A stretch of 64,000 nt of DNA from the NCBI GenBank assembly GCA_030684815.1, contig JAUXXQ010000146.1:18720-82719 (forward strand). The letters run 5' to 3'. A program made the position numbers and the translations under genes. The notes beneath the pieces were generated by a model that was given only the letters and a program-made list of their open reading frames with translations, did no database searches and had not been told where the DNA came from. The DNA is from Methylobacter sp. (GTDB taxonomy: Bacteria; Pseudomonadota; Gammaproteobacteria; Methylococcales; Methylomonadaceae). Each line of letters opens with the position of its first letter. The stretch's first letter is position 1. Shown here in pieces: positions 1-8,484 of the stretch.

Positions 1-49
1 TGATGGCGGCATAAGTAGCCATTCAAAAGTTTTTTAACAAACAAGTTGG

Positions 50-102
50 GAGTAAAACAGCTTTAGCTATTTTACCGCCAATAGCTAAAGCTATTGGACT
101 CC
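50..102. repeat. REP-like palindrome
   Basis: Perfect 13-bp arms (59-71 and 80-92, AGCTTTAGCTATT and its complement) flank an 8-nt loop. An outer pair GGAGT (near 50) and ACTCC (near 102) extends the symmetry. It lies 55 bp beyond the stop codon of the reverse-strand Asp-box lipoprotein gene, so it could end that transcript, but there is no strong T-run. The outer GGAGT/ACTCC pair recurs in the palindrome at 46422-46473, which suggests a dispersed family. Confidence 0.6.
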
Positions 103-156
103 AGTGTAAAAGTTAAAAAAAATAGGTTTATAAAGTACCAATAAAAGTAAGCGCGA

Positions 157-1395
157 TTACTCGCCAATTGGCCTTAATTGATAAGCCTGCTGCCGTGATT
201 TCCAGGACAGATAAAATTGCTGCCCGTCATTCAGTAAAAACGGCTGATCGGCCGCTTGCGAGGTTTGCGCTATCACTTCAGGTTTCGACCAAGTTTTGCC
301 GTTGTCATTAGATTTCATCAGCTGAACAGTATTTTGGCTGCCGTCGAATTCCTGCCAAACCACCCTCACCTTTGCGCCCCGCGCCAACACATGGGGATGG
401 CTGGCTCCTGCCTTGCCAAAATTAAGCGGCTCGGAAAAATGCCGCCCGGTATCGCTTGAATAGGCATAAAACAAGCCCTGATGGCTCGGCGAACCGCTAA
501 ACCATACCGCATGATAAATGCCGGAATCGGCAATTGACAGGCCGGGGCCGTGGTGCGGGCAGGCATCGATTTTCCAGTTATCGCGGCCTAAACGATGGGT
601 ATCGCCGGGCGTATCCCAATCATTGAACTTAACCAGCGCATGATCGCGGATGCCGCCGTCGAAAATATGCCGCCAGACCACCACCGGCGTATTATCCGGC
701 GCGATTGCCGTATCCAGTCGGCAGCATTCACAGGTATGGGTAGCGATTCTCTTGTTCGGGTAAAAATGCTTGCCGCCGTCGTCAGACCAGGCGTAATACA
801 AGGACAGGCCGCTAAAATCCTGCCCGGCCTTTTTAGCCGCCTCGGTATCGCGGGCATCCAGCCAGGCGATAAATATCTCGCCGTTTTTACCGATTGCCAG
901 ACTGTCAAAACGGTGCCGGATGATTTCCACATTACCATTAACGGTGACCGGTTCGGAAAAATGTTGGCCGCCATCGGTCGACCGGCTAAAACGCACATAA
1001 GTGCTGCGTTTTTTATCCAAAGTCAGTACCCAGGTTAAATAAATGTTGCCTTGCGCATCGAGCTTGATTTTCGGGCGGCTTTCATCTTTGGCGGCCACCT
1101 CTTCGGCCACCGAGTTCACCTTGACCTGCGCGCCAAACGTCACGCCTTTATCGGTCGATGATTGCACATAAACATGACCGTCATTGGCCCAGGCAATCCA
1201 CAGCCCGCCTTGGGCATCAAAGGCCGCGCTGACCGTTTCTGCGCATGTATTGGATGGTGCTGTTTGGCTGTCGGTACAAGCGGCATTATTGCCGCCGGCG
1301 TGTTGATGCACAGACTGTTGTTTAACATCGCCGTTAGTGGCGCAGCCGGAAACAGCCAGCGTTAGCAGGCATAAAAAAGGGGCAAGGGATTTCAT
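157..1395 (-). CDS. Asp-box (BNR/sialidase-like) lipoprotein
   Basis: A 412-residue exported protein with a lipoprotein signal peptide; the lipobox LAVSGC places the lipidated Cys at residue 18. The body is a probable beta-propeller, with Asp boxes (S-x-D-x-G-x-x-F/W) near residues 79-87, 138-146, 203-211, and two more toward the C terminus (YSSDTGRHF, SNDNGKTW). A Cys-rich CECC motif at residues 222-225 is unusual for sialidases and could bind metal or form disulfides. I see no RIP/FRIP motif, so sialidase activity should not be assumed. It is on the same strand as, and downstream of, a TonB-dependent receptor gene (2265-4634), with a toxin-antitoxin pair in between, so a surface or periplasmic role linked to uptake is possible. 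The substrate is unknown. Start is the ATG before the signal peptide; no clear Shine-Dalgarno site is visible. Confidence 0.8.
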   Translation of the reverse strand: MKSLAPFLCLLTLAVSGCATNGDVKQQSVHQHAGGNNAACTDSQTAPSNTCAETVSAAFDAQGGLWIAWANDGHVYVQSSTDKGVTFGAQVKVNSVAEEVAAKDESRPKIKLDAQGNIYLTWVLTLDKKRSTYVRFSRSTDGGQHFSEPVTVNGNVEIIRHRFDSLAIGKNGEIFIAWLDARDTEAAKKAGQDFSGLSLYYAWSDDGGKHFYPNKRIATHTCECCRLDTAIAPDNTPVVVWRHIFDGGIRDHALVKFNDWDTPGDTHRLGRDNWKIDACPHHGPGLSIADSGIYHAVWFSGSPSHQGLFYAYSSDTGRHFSEPLNFGKAGASHPHVLARGAKVRVVWQEFDGSQNTVQLMKSNDNGKTWSKPEVIAQTSQAADQPFLLNDGQQFYLSWKSRQQAYQLRPIGE

Positions 1396-1468
1396 TGATT
1401 AGACCGAATAATAAAAGAGGTAAAAATATAATTTTTCTTCATGGGATGGTATATGGACAACAAGGCTA

Positions 1469-1879
1469 TCAGCGTAGCAACTGCAATAGCTCCCTGGCAG
1501 TCGTTATCCGGGTAGAGCCGTGAGTTTTAAGAGCGAGCAAATCGTTTTTGTCACCAGTGACCAGATAATCTGCTTTTGCCACCTGAGAAATCGCTAATAA
1601 AAAATCGTCATTAGGATCGGGAGAAAGCGTCACCGATGGCAATGGATCGCACATCAGAGCCAAGCGACGAATATCATTGACCATGCGTCCCACCTCGCTA
1701 GGTTTGAGCCGGGACAGAAAAAAAGGGCGACGAGAAACCTGATTCAACTCTTCCAACTGCTGTTCGGCAGAGGCCAGGTCGAAACGGCCATGCCGCCATT
1801 CCTCATAAAGCTGGTCTGGTGGCGTTCTTCGTGTCAATAAGGCCGACAGCAGGATATTGGTATCAAGGACAATGCGCAT
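1469..1879 (-). CDS. PIN-domain toxin (VapC-like, COG1569 type)
   Basis: A 136-residue PIN-domain protein and probable toxin ribonuclease. Acidic residues expected for the metal site are visible: the N-terminal LDTN motif (Asp 6), the DPNDD stretch near residue 90 and TGDKNDL near residue 110. It lies 9 bp downstream of a small ribbon-helix-helix-like antitoxin gene, the usual antitoxin-first order. Family knowledge suggests cleavage of RNA and neutralisation by the partner protein; the target is unknown. The module sits between the TonB receptor and Asp-box lipoprotein genes on the same strand. Confidence 0.85.
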   Translation of the reverse strand: MRIVLDTNILLSALLTRRTPPDQLYEEWRHGRFDLASAEQQLEELNQVSRRPFFLSRLKPSEVGRMVNDIRRLALMCDPLPSVTLSPDPNDDFLLAISQVAKADYLVTGDKNDLLALKTHGSTRITTARELLQLLR

Positions 1880-1888
1880 CAGCGGCGT

Positions 1889-2146
1889 TTAAGATGTTTG
1901 ATGATGAATCTCGGTACGCACATCGCGGATTGCCTCTTCAATCATCGCTTCCATCATTTCAGCTGAAACATCCTGGTTGCGGTCTTTAATAGCTTGAACG
2001 GTGCGATCCAACATGCGCCAGCGCACAGCATCCTCGACAAATTTAGATAGGTCACCTTTTTTCATGCCTTGCGCACCCAAAAATCCGCGCAGTGAAAGAT
2101 CAGTTTCAGGCGAAACCTTGATTGTCCAGCGAACTGCTTCATTCAT
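1889..2146 (-). CDS. antitoxin of the PIN toxin pair
   Basis: An 85-residue protein upstream of the PIN toxin, probably DNA-binding and toxin-neutralising. The N-terminal part (VRWTIKVSPETDLSLRGFL, then KKGDLSKFVEDAVRWRML) resembles a ribbon-helix-helix fold, and the C-terminal half is acidic and helical, as expected of a toxin-binding tail. The start is well supported: GGAGG lies 7 nt before the ATG. No promoter was pinned down, but autoregulation at the intergenic region 2147-2264 is usual for such modules. Confidence 0.8.
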   Translation of the reverse strand: MNEAVRWTIKVSPETDLSLRGFLGAQGMKKGDLSKFVEDAVRWRMLDRTVQAIKDRNQDVSAEMMEAMIEEAIRDVRTEIHHQTS

Positions 2147-2264
2147 AACTTAACCTCCTATACACATAGCCGTTTATACGCAATATATCGCCTGCCGCCC
2201 TGTTATTCAATAAGTGCCGGAAAAAAGTTAAAGGGCGCACCTCCTTGTGCAAATCATCAAACAC

Positions 2265-4634
2265 TTAATATTTCAACGACGCACTGACAAAATAAGTGCG
2301 TTGCGGATAGGGGTGGTTTTCAAAAGCATTGGCGTCGAACACATTATCGATCCCGGCCGAAATCGTGCTTTTCAGTTTCGGGCTAATCGGCAATCTGTAG
2401 GTGGTTTTTAAATCGACAAAAGTCGATTCATCGGTGCCGCCCATGACGTTAGCCGCCGTATCGGTATTTTCCAAACGCTGAAACGAATCGCTGCGATAAC
2501 GCACGCCGACCGACGCATCCCACGGCTGCATAATGTGATAAGTCAGCGTTGCATTGGCCTGCAAACGCGGGATACGATCCCATTCATTGCCGACCAATGA
2601 CGGATTGCGGCTGTTTTTGGTGATCTGTTTGTTCATAAAAATGCTGTTGGCCATGAAGTCGACAGGCAGGTTAAAAATCTCGTTTTGTTGATAGGTCAAA
2701 TCCACGCCGATGGCTTCGGTTTGTTCAATCGGCAGAAAAGTGGTGACCGTTTGGCCGTTGATGGTTTGCAAGGTATTGGCAATTTCATCGTTGATTTGGT
2801 TATAAAAGAAATTGGCGCGCACATAACCCCGGGGAATATCGTACTGGGTCATGAAGTTATGGAAATAACCGTTCTCCGGCCCCAAATCCGGCGCGGCAAT
2901 GCTTAAACTGTTCAGCCTGGACACGCTGGCGAACATCTCTTCGGCAATCGGGAAGCGATACGCTTTGGAAAACGAATAGCGAAAAATCCAGTTATCCGGC
3001 GAAAATTCCAGCGACGCTTTCGGCGAAAAACGCGACGCATCGCGGTCGGCATAATTTTGGATATTGTTGGTCGCGCCAAAAGTGCGCACATGGCCGTCAA
3101 GCGCCTGCCAATGGTCAAAACGCCCACCCGCCATGATGCTCCAGTCCGGCAAAAACCGCCATTCCAGCTGCGAAAAAGCGCTGTTGGTCTGCGTTGCACC
3201 ACCGCTGTCGGTGGTTTTAACATCGGCAGAGCCTGCCGCATAATTATCGCTGCTGTAAACATCCAGGTTCAGGCTGGCATGGTTAAATTGATAGCCGCCC
3301 ATAAACGACAAATCATCCCGACCCAAAAAATTGTCCGTCGCCAACTTCAGGTCGTAAGTCGCCCACCACGGCTTTTCATCGGAAACCTGGCCTTTATGTT
3401 GATTAAGCGGGTGACTCGGGTTAAGCGTTGAACTGATGCTTCGGTCCTTGAACGCATCGTAATAACTGGCCGTGGTGTCGATGCTCCAGTTATCCGAAAT
3501 TTTGCCTTTAAGCCCCAGGCCATAGTTCAAGGTTTGGCGCTGCGAATCGTTCACCGAAAAAACCGAACCGGGAACGCTAAAGCGCTGTCCGCCGGGTGTC
3601 CTGTAGTTCTGATTGGCCGACAACCCGGCGGCATTGGCACCGCCCCAAACCGTATTACCCGCCGCATCCCTTAACAGGCTGTTCGGGTCATCAACCTTGC
3701 CGACGCGGTCTTCATAAGCAATGGTAAAACGTCCCTGCAACTCGTCGGTAAAATCGTAAGCCAACTTGGCCTTGAACAAATCCGTGGTTTGTTGCGCCAC
3801 GCCAATATCGCCGTAAGCAAGCGCAGGCGCTTCAAAAGGCGTTTGATAATTCTCGCCGCCGCTCACATCAATACCGCCTTCCGCCGACGTTAACGCACTG
3901 GCCAAAATAGTTTGCGGCTGCCCCTGATTTTCAAAACGGTTATAAGATGCCCAAACGCTGAACTTGTCGATTTTGTCCCCGGCAGAAATAAAGGTTTTAT
4001 AGCCCATTAAAGTTTCATTGCGCCCCGAGCGGTGCATATCCTGAAACATCCCGGTCACATCCATTTCGGCTTCAAATTTTTCCGGCATCCGGGTGTTCAG
4101 ATTGACCACGCCGCCAAACGAATTGCCGCCGTACTGCGCCGAAAAAGGCCCGTACAGCACATCCGCCGACTCGACTTCGCTAGGCGACACCATCGACCAG
4201 CGCGGCGCACCGTTAAAACTGGTGCGCAACGGATTATGCAGCGGCATCCCGTCGCCGAACACCATGGTATGCGCGGTCTGGAACACATTGGAACCGCGTA
4301 TGCCCAGATTGCCGTTAGGGTCGCCCATGTAACGTTTGCGCACCAGCAAACCGGGGGTAAATTTCAAAAAATCCTCAACCGTGGTCGCATTTACCTTAGC
4401 TTCGACATCGGCTTTATCAATGCTATAAGACGGCGTGGCCTTCGCGGTATCGGGGAATTTCCTATCCACCGCCGTGCCGTAAGTCACCAGATCTTCGCCT
4501 TGATAAGTATCGCTTTTTGCTTGGGCTTTTTTGCCGGTTGTTTGTTGCTTGACAGCGTGTTCAGTGGTCACTATCTCAGCGGCAATCCCTGTGCTTAAAT
4601 AGCCCGCACCCAGTAAGAAAAGGTATTTTTTCAT
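2265..4634 (-). CDS. TonB-dependent outer-membrane receptor
   Basis: A 789-residue outer-membrane receptor. It has a signal peptide (residues 1-19), a plug domain from about residue 65 to 200 (including NLGIRGSNVFQT and YGPFSAQYGGNSFGGVVNL) and a long beta-barrel ending in an aromatic residue (SLKY). TonB receptors import chelated metals, vitamins or sugars using the proton-motive force; the ligand cannot be read from sequence. The protein matches the usual family length with no frameshift. The gene begins a same-strand run with the TA pair and the Asp-box lipoprotein, and is divergent from the GNAT-nitrilase gene. No Fur box or riboswitch was recognised in 4635-4903. Confidence 0.9.
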   Translation of the reverse strand: MKKYLFLLGAGYLSTGIAAEIVTTEHAVKQQTTGKKAQAKSDTYQGEDLVTYGTAVDRKFPDTAKATPSYSIDKADVEAKVNATTVEDFLKFTPGLLVRKRYMGDPNGNLGIRGSNVFQTAHTMVFGDGMPLHNPLRTSFNGAPRWSMVSPSEVESADVLYGPFSAQYGGNSFGGVVNLNTRMPEKFEAEMDVTGMFQDMHRSGRNETLMGYKTFISAGDKIDKFSVWASYNRFENQGQPQTILASALTSAEGGIDVSGGENYQTPFEAPALAYGDIGVAQQTTDLFKAKLAYDFTDELQGRFTIAYEDRVGKVDDPNSLLRDAAGNTVWGGANAAGLSANQNYRTPGGQRFSVPGSVFSVNDSQRQTLNYGLGLKGKISDNWSIDTTASYYDAFKDRSISSTLNPSHPLNQHKGQVSDEKPWWATYDLKLATDNFLGRDDLSFMGGYQFNHASLNLDVYSSDNYAAGSADVKTTDSGGATQTNSAFSQLEWRFLPDWSIMAGGRFDHWQALDGHVRTFGATNNIQNYADRDASRFSPKASLEFSPDNWIFRYSFSKAYRFPIAEEMFASVSRLNSLSIAAPDLGPENGYFHNFMTQYDIPRGYVRANFFYNQINDEIANTLQTINGQTVTTFLPIEQTEAIGVDLTYQQNEIFNLPVDFMANSIFMNKQITKNSRNPSLVGNEWDRIPRLQANATLTYHIMQPWDASVGVRYRSDSFQRLENTDTAANVMGGTDESTFVDLKTTYRLPISPKLKSTISAGIDNVFDANAFENHPYPQRTYFVSASLKY

Positions 4635-4903
4635 GGCTTCAAATTTTTATAGTTATGGAGAAGAATAAAAATCTAAAGCACGCTTTATGCCATATAAGCC
4701 AAAACCACATCAGGACTGGCTTGGCCGCTTTTTTAACAAGGCTGTTTTTTGTCCGCATGCGGGGATATGGCACACTTTAACGCGTTAAATGACACAGTTT
4801 AATTCGACCGGATTAACGCACTACCCCCCCGAGTTCCCACGCGCCGCCCTAAAGATAATCCTTGTCACAAAACCGTCAAAAAGCAACGTTATACTTTTTG
4901 GCT

Positions 4904-6433
4904 ATGAAAAAAGACAAGATCAAAAAACACAAGCTGCTGCTCCGTCACCTGACCCTTGACGATTACGATAATCTTGCGGTTTTAATGGAGCATGTTTACG
5001 GCAACCTCGGCGGGGCTTGGAAAAAAGACCAATACATTTCCCAAATCACCCATTTCCCCCAAGGCCAGATTGTCATTGAAGACAATGGCCAGCTGATCGC
5101 CGCCGCACTCAGTATGATTGTCGATTATGCCCGCTTTGGCGATGTCCACACCTACGCCCAAATCACCAGCAACGGTTACCTGGATCATCATGACCCCTTG
5201 GGCGACACCTTGTATGGCGTCGATATTTTTGTCCATCCGAAATACCGGGGACTGCGCTTAGGACGGAGATTGTACGATGCACGCAAAGAATTATGCCGCA
5301 ACCTAAACTTACGCCGGTTTATTGCCGGGGGGCGCATTCCCGGCTACGCCAAATACGCCGACACCTTGACCCCGGTGCGCTATATCGAAGAAGTCAAAAA
5401 CCGGGAGATATTCGATCCGGTGCTGTCATTCCAGCTGTTCAACGGTTTTCATGTACGCAAAGTGCTGACCGGCTATTTGCCGGTGGATGCCGAATCAAAA
5501 GGCTATGCCACCCTGCTTGAATGGGTCAACCTTGATTATGTCGATAAAACGCCCGCACTGGGCGGTGCCAAAAACATCATCCGTTTGGGTGTCGTGCAAT
5601 GGCAAATGCGCACCTTGAGCAACGTCGAAGAACTGCTCAAACATGCCGAATTTTTTATCGACGCAGTCGCCGGTTACCATGCCGATTTTGTGCTGTTTCC
5701 AGAATATATGAGCGCACCGCTGATGGGCTTGTTTAACGACAAAAGCCCGCCTGATGCCATCCGCGCCCTGGCCGGTTTTAGCAGCGAAATCAGGAACGGC
5801 TTGCTGGACATGGCAATGTCCTACAACATCAACATCATTGCCGGCTCCATGCCCGAATACAGCGCCCACGAACTCTACAACGTATCCTGGCTGCTCAGGC
5901 GTGACGGCACCTTTGAAGCGCAATATAAAATCCACGTCACCCTTGATGAAATCAAATGCTGGGGCGTAAAAGGCGGTGACGCACTCAAAGTGTTCGACAC
6001 CGATTGCGGCAAAATTGCGGTATTGATCTGCTACGATTCCGAATTCCCCGAACTGGCGCGCCTCGCGACCCTACAGGGTGCGCAAATCATTTTTGTGCCG
6101 TTTTGGACTGACACCAAAAACGCCTACCAACGGGTACGCTATTGCTCGCAAGCCCGCGCCATTGAAAATGAATGTTTTGTCGCCATTACCGGCAGCGTCG
6201 GCAACTTGCCCCATGCCGAAAACATGGACATACAATATGCACAAGCAGCCATTTTCAGCCCCAGCGATTTTTCATTCCCGCATGATGCGATATTGGCGGA
6301 AGCCACCCCCAACACCGAAATGACACTGCTTGCCGACGTTAACCTGGATTTATTAAAACAAGTCCGCACCCGTGGCGCCGCCTGCAACCTGGCCAACCGA
6401 CGCCCCGATTTGTACCGGTTGGAATGGTTTTGA
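4904..6433 (+). CDS. GNAT acetyltransferase-nitrilase fusion protein
   Basis: A 509-residue two-domain enzyme. Residues about 10-215 form a GNAT N-acetyltransferase domain, with the acetyl-CoA loop region VHPKYRGLRLGRRLY at 110-124. Residues about 226-500 form a carbon-nitrogen hydrolase (nitrilase) domain with an intact Glu-Lys-Cys triad: E267 (FPEYMS), K342 (QYKIH) and C376 (LICYDSE). This fusion is a known conserved family, but its substrate is not established; amide hydrolysis coupled to acyl transfer is plausible. An upstream in-frame TTG at 4862 would add 14 residues; ATG 4904 fits the conserved domain start better, although its Shine-Dalgarno is weak. A perfect terminator follows at 6524. 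Confidence 0.88.
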   Translation: MKKDKIKKHKLLLRHLTLDDYDNLAVLMEHVYGNLGGAWKKDQYISQITHFPQGQIVIEDNGQLIAAALSMIVDYARFGDVHTYAQITSNGYLDHHDPLGDTLYGVDIFVHPKYRGLRLGRRLYDARKELCRNLNLRRFIAGGRIPGYAKYADTLTPVRYIEEVKNREIFDPVLSFQLFNGFHVRKVLTGYLPVDAESKGYATLLEWVNLDYVDKTPALGGAKNIIRLGVVQWQMRTLSNVEELLKHAEFFIDAVAGYHADFVLFPEYMSAPLMGLFNDKSPPDAIRALAGFSSEIRNGLLDMAMSYNINIIAGSMPEYSAHELYNVSWLLRRDGTFEAQYKIHVTLDEIKCWGVKGGDALKVFDTDCGKIAVLICYDSEFPELARLATLQGAQIIFVPFWTDTKNAYQRVRYCSQARAIENECFVAITGSVGNLPHAENMDIQYAQAAIFSPSDFSFPHDAILAEATPNTEMTLLADVNLDLLKQVRTRGAACNLANRRPDLYRLEWF

Positions 6434-6523
6434 CAGAACCCGACAAGCGCTGCCGCCTGCAAGCCCGCCCATTATTTCGGGCACCCGTCCATCTTTTGAC
6501 ATCCCTCCCCCGGCTAAAGCGAC

Positions 6524-6562
6524 AAAACGCCGCCATCCCTGCAGGGATGGCGGCGTTTTTTT
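6524..6562. terminator. bidirectional rho-independent terminator
   Basis: A perfect 36-bp palindrome (6524-6559; stem AAAACGCCGCCATCCCT with its complement, centre CTGCAG) followed by seven T residues at 6556-6562 on the plus strand and an A-run at its left edge. It lies between the convergent GNAT-nitrilase gene and the small lipoprotein gene and can serve both. Confidence 0.95.
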
Positions 6563-6597
6563 GCAGAAAGGGGAAGCGGGGATTGGGCGGGGGCTAA

Positions 6598-6801
6598 TTA
6601 TTGCGTGCTTTGGCCTATGTCCTGACGCTGTTGCGCGGCGGCATCCTCAAGCACTTTTTCGACCTGTTTTGCCTGCTCCAAGGCGTCCCGTTGCGTCTTT
6701 AGCAGATCGGTATCGGTCGTCTTAACCGGCTTGTCATCCTGGCCGCAAGCGGCCATCGTCATCAGCGCCAGCATAGCGGCAATTTTAATGATGTGTTTCA
6801 T
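6598..6801 (-). CDS. small lipoprotein
   Basis: A 67-residue protein with a lipoprotein signal peptide (lipobox MAAC, Cys at residue 19). The mature part is a short charged helix (LLKTQRDALEQAKQVEKVLE and onward), probably coiled coil. It is the last gene of a three-gene operon, 16 bp after the DUF502 gene, with GGAA 8 nt before the ATG. Function unknown; a periplasmic or envelope role linked to its membrane-protein neighbours is inferred from position only. Confidence 0.75.
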   Translation of the reverse strand: MKHIIKIAAMLALMTMAACGQDDKPVKTTDTDLLKTQRDALEQAKQVEKVLEDAAAQQRQDIGQSTQ

Positions 6802-6817
6802 TAACAGTTCCTCAGAT

Positions 6818-7408
6818 TTAAGTTAATTGCTTCATTTCCGCCGCTTTGTTGTAATCCACGCCAACACTAATGACAAAACTGCTGGCCTCTTCAATATTCA
6901 TTTCCGATTTGACTATTTTCGACTTATCGACAATCACGGTAAAGCCCGAGGTCGGGTTGGGCGAAGTCGGCACAAACAGGACATACTTGTCATCAAGCCG
7001 GTTAGTGACGTAAGCGGGTACCCAAAGCCCTTCTTTGGGGTATTCGACATAAACCACTTCCTTGGCAATGGTGCGGTCATGCGATGAAAACATATTGATC
7101 ACTTTTTTAAGCACGCGGTACACCGTATTCAACAACGGGATCCGGTCGATAATATGGTCAAATGCGCCAATCACCCAAGAGCGGCCTTCCTGCACCAATT
7201 TGTGTCCGATATAGACCAGAATAATAAAACTGACCGCAAAAACCAGCGTCGTATAAAGATAACTGTCCGCATAGCCGTAAACCAGGCGGAACAAATCGGA
7301 AACCCGGTCTTTAACAAAAATCATGATCTGCAAGATAACCACAATGGGGATAACGGCAAGCGCGCCGATCAGAAAATAATTCAACAGCTTTTTGACCAAG
7401 TCTTTCAT
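6818..7408 (-). CDS. DUF502 membrane protein
   Basis: A 196-residue inner-membrane protein matching the DUF502 family in length and layout. Two transmembrane segments lie near residues 11-31 and 50-72. A conserved soluble part follows with motifs such as PLLNTVYRVLKKV, the EYPKEGLWVPAYVT region and VPTSPNPTSG. Its biochemical function is not established. It lies 15 bp after the TauE-like gene and 16 bp before the small lipoprotein gene, so the three are probably cotranscribed. GGAGA precedes the ATG. Confidence 0.9.
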   Translation of the reverse strand: MKDLVKKLLNYFLIGALAVIPIVVILQIMIFVKDRVSDLFRLVYGYADSYLYTTLVFAVSFIILVYIGHKLVQEGRSWVIGAFDHIIDRIPLLNTVYRVLKKVINMFSSHDRTIAKEVVYVEYPKEGLWVPAYVTNRLDDKYVLFVPTSPNPTSGFTVIVDKSKIVKSEMNIEEASSFVISVGVDYNKAAEMKQLT

Positions 7409-7423
7409 TTTTTATCTCCGGTT

Positions 7424-8146
7424 TTATAGGGCTTTCGCGATTAACAAGATACCCGATGTAAACAAAAAGACGGCAAATATCTTGTTGTATTTTTCATTGT
7501 CGATGTCGTTGTAAATCAGTTCTTCGGTCAACAGGAACACGGCGACAGCGATTTGAACGAGGCTTACCCTGTCGGCGAACGGCACGCCAAATTCACTGCC
7601 GACAAAAAATAACGTCGCCAACTGAAACAAGGCGAATGTCCCATAACTGACCGCCGTAGTCACGCGCATTTTGTCTTTTGGGTATTTTTTGCTGTAAACG
7701 ATCACCGTTAACAGGGAGCCGCCCAAATTGCTCAACCCATGAACCAACCCTATGGCCATCAGGTAGGCTTTTTCATACTTGACCACCAGCTGCAGTGCAT
7801 TTTCAATGGCGGCTGAAAAATTTCTTAATGCGACAAAAATCAATACCGCGCCAATGATCAGGCTGATATTGATTTTGACCGTTGTCACCAGCACTAAAAA
7901 CAGCACCACAAAAGGGATGCAGTAGATCAGCAGCTTTTTATAAAAACCGGTATCAATATCGTCATAGTGCCTGAGCGCTTGTAAGGCGCTGATGGCGATA
8001 GAAACCGGCAGCAACACACCCAGCGCATCGACAAAACCGTAGCCGAGCAAAAGCAACAGCGGCGTACCGAATAACAATACGCCCACCCCAAAAATAGACT
8101 GGATAACCGATGTTGCAAACACCGTCAGTAAAATATCAACCGGCAT
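7424..8146 (-). CDS. TauE/SafE (TSUP) family transporter
   Basis: A 240-residue polytopic membrane protein of the sulfite exporter TauE/SafE superfamily. About eight hydrophobic segments are visible, and the N-terminal QSIFGVGVLLFGTPLLLL region is the typical first repeat of this family. It probably exports a small organic or sulfur anion; the substrate cannot be told from sequence. AGGAG lies 7 nt before the ATG. First gene of the operon with DUF502 and the lipoprotein. Confidence 0.88.
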   Translation of the reverse strand: MPVDILLTVFATSVIQSIFGVGVLLFGTPLLLLLGYGFVDALGVLLPVSIAISALQALRHYDDIDTGFYKKLLIYCIPFVVLFLVLVTTVKINISLIIGAVLIFVALRNFSAAIENALQLVVKYEKAYLMAIGLVHGLSNLGGSLLTVIVYSKKYPKDKMRVTTAVSYGTFALFQLATLFFVGSEFGVPFADRVSLVQIAVAVFLLTEELIYNDIDNEKYNKIFAVFLFTSGILLIAKAL

Positions 8147-8225
8147 TATGTACTCCTTTTTTATTATTGTTGGCCGGGTACTTTATTATATTCGGGGGTA
8201 AAAGTAAGCGATTTTCTGATTAACC

Positions 8226-8254
8226 CCTGCCCACACGCACTGCCTGTGGGCAGG
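8226..8254. repeat. hairpin (10-bp stem)
   Basis: CCTGCCCACA at 8226-8235 pairs with its complement at 8245-8254 around a 9-nt loop. No T-run follows on either strand. It lies between two reverse-strand membrane-protein genes, just left of the P element at 8273. The 8147-8484 stretch holds only this hairpin and that element. Confidence 0.55.
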
Positions 8255-8272
8255 CTTGGCTTATGAAAAAAC

Positions 8273-8465
8273 GGCTATCAACTTAACACAGGACAGACCT
8301 TCCAGGTTTTTACTGGAGCCGCTCCCGACGGCTCCAGCACTTCCGCCATCCATGGCAGTCGTACTGGAGCCGCTCCCGACGGCTCCAGCACTTCCGCCAT
8401 CCATGGCAGTCGTAAAACCTGGAAGGTCTACTTCGGCATGCTTGTCCCGCTTTAAATGGGAAGCC
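8273..8465 (+). mobile_element. P-family miniature element, copy A (two inserts)
   Basis: A 193-bp element beginning GGCTATCAACTTAAC and ending AAATGGGAAGCC. The two ends form imperfect 23-bp inverted repeats (GGCT...CGGGACA). Inside, the palindrome arms ACCTTCCAGGTTTT and AAAACCTGGAAGGT are split by two exact copies of a 51-bp insert (8312-8413). The flanks GAAAAAAC (8265-8272) and GAAAAACC (8466-8473) match at 7 of 8 bases, as expected of an aged target-site duplication. It lies 12 bp after the stop codon of the reverse-strand membrane protein gene. Confidence 0.8.
8312..8413 (+). repeat. exact tandem duplication of a 51-bp insert
   Basis: Units 8312-8362 and 8363-8413 are identical. Each contains its own small hairpins (TGGAGCCG with CGGCTCCA, and GCCAT with ATGGC). 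Single copies of the same insert occupy the same loop position in the elements at 51395-51536 and, inverted, at 33072-33206. Confidence 0.9.
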
Positions 8466-8484
8466 GAAAAACCAAGCTATCCGC

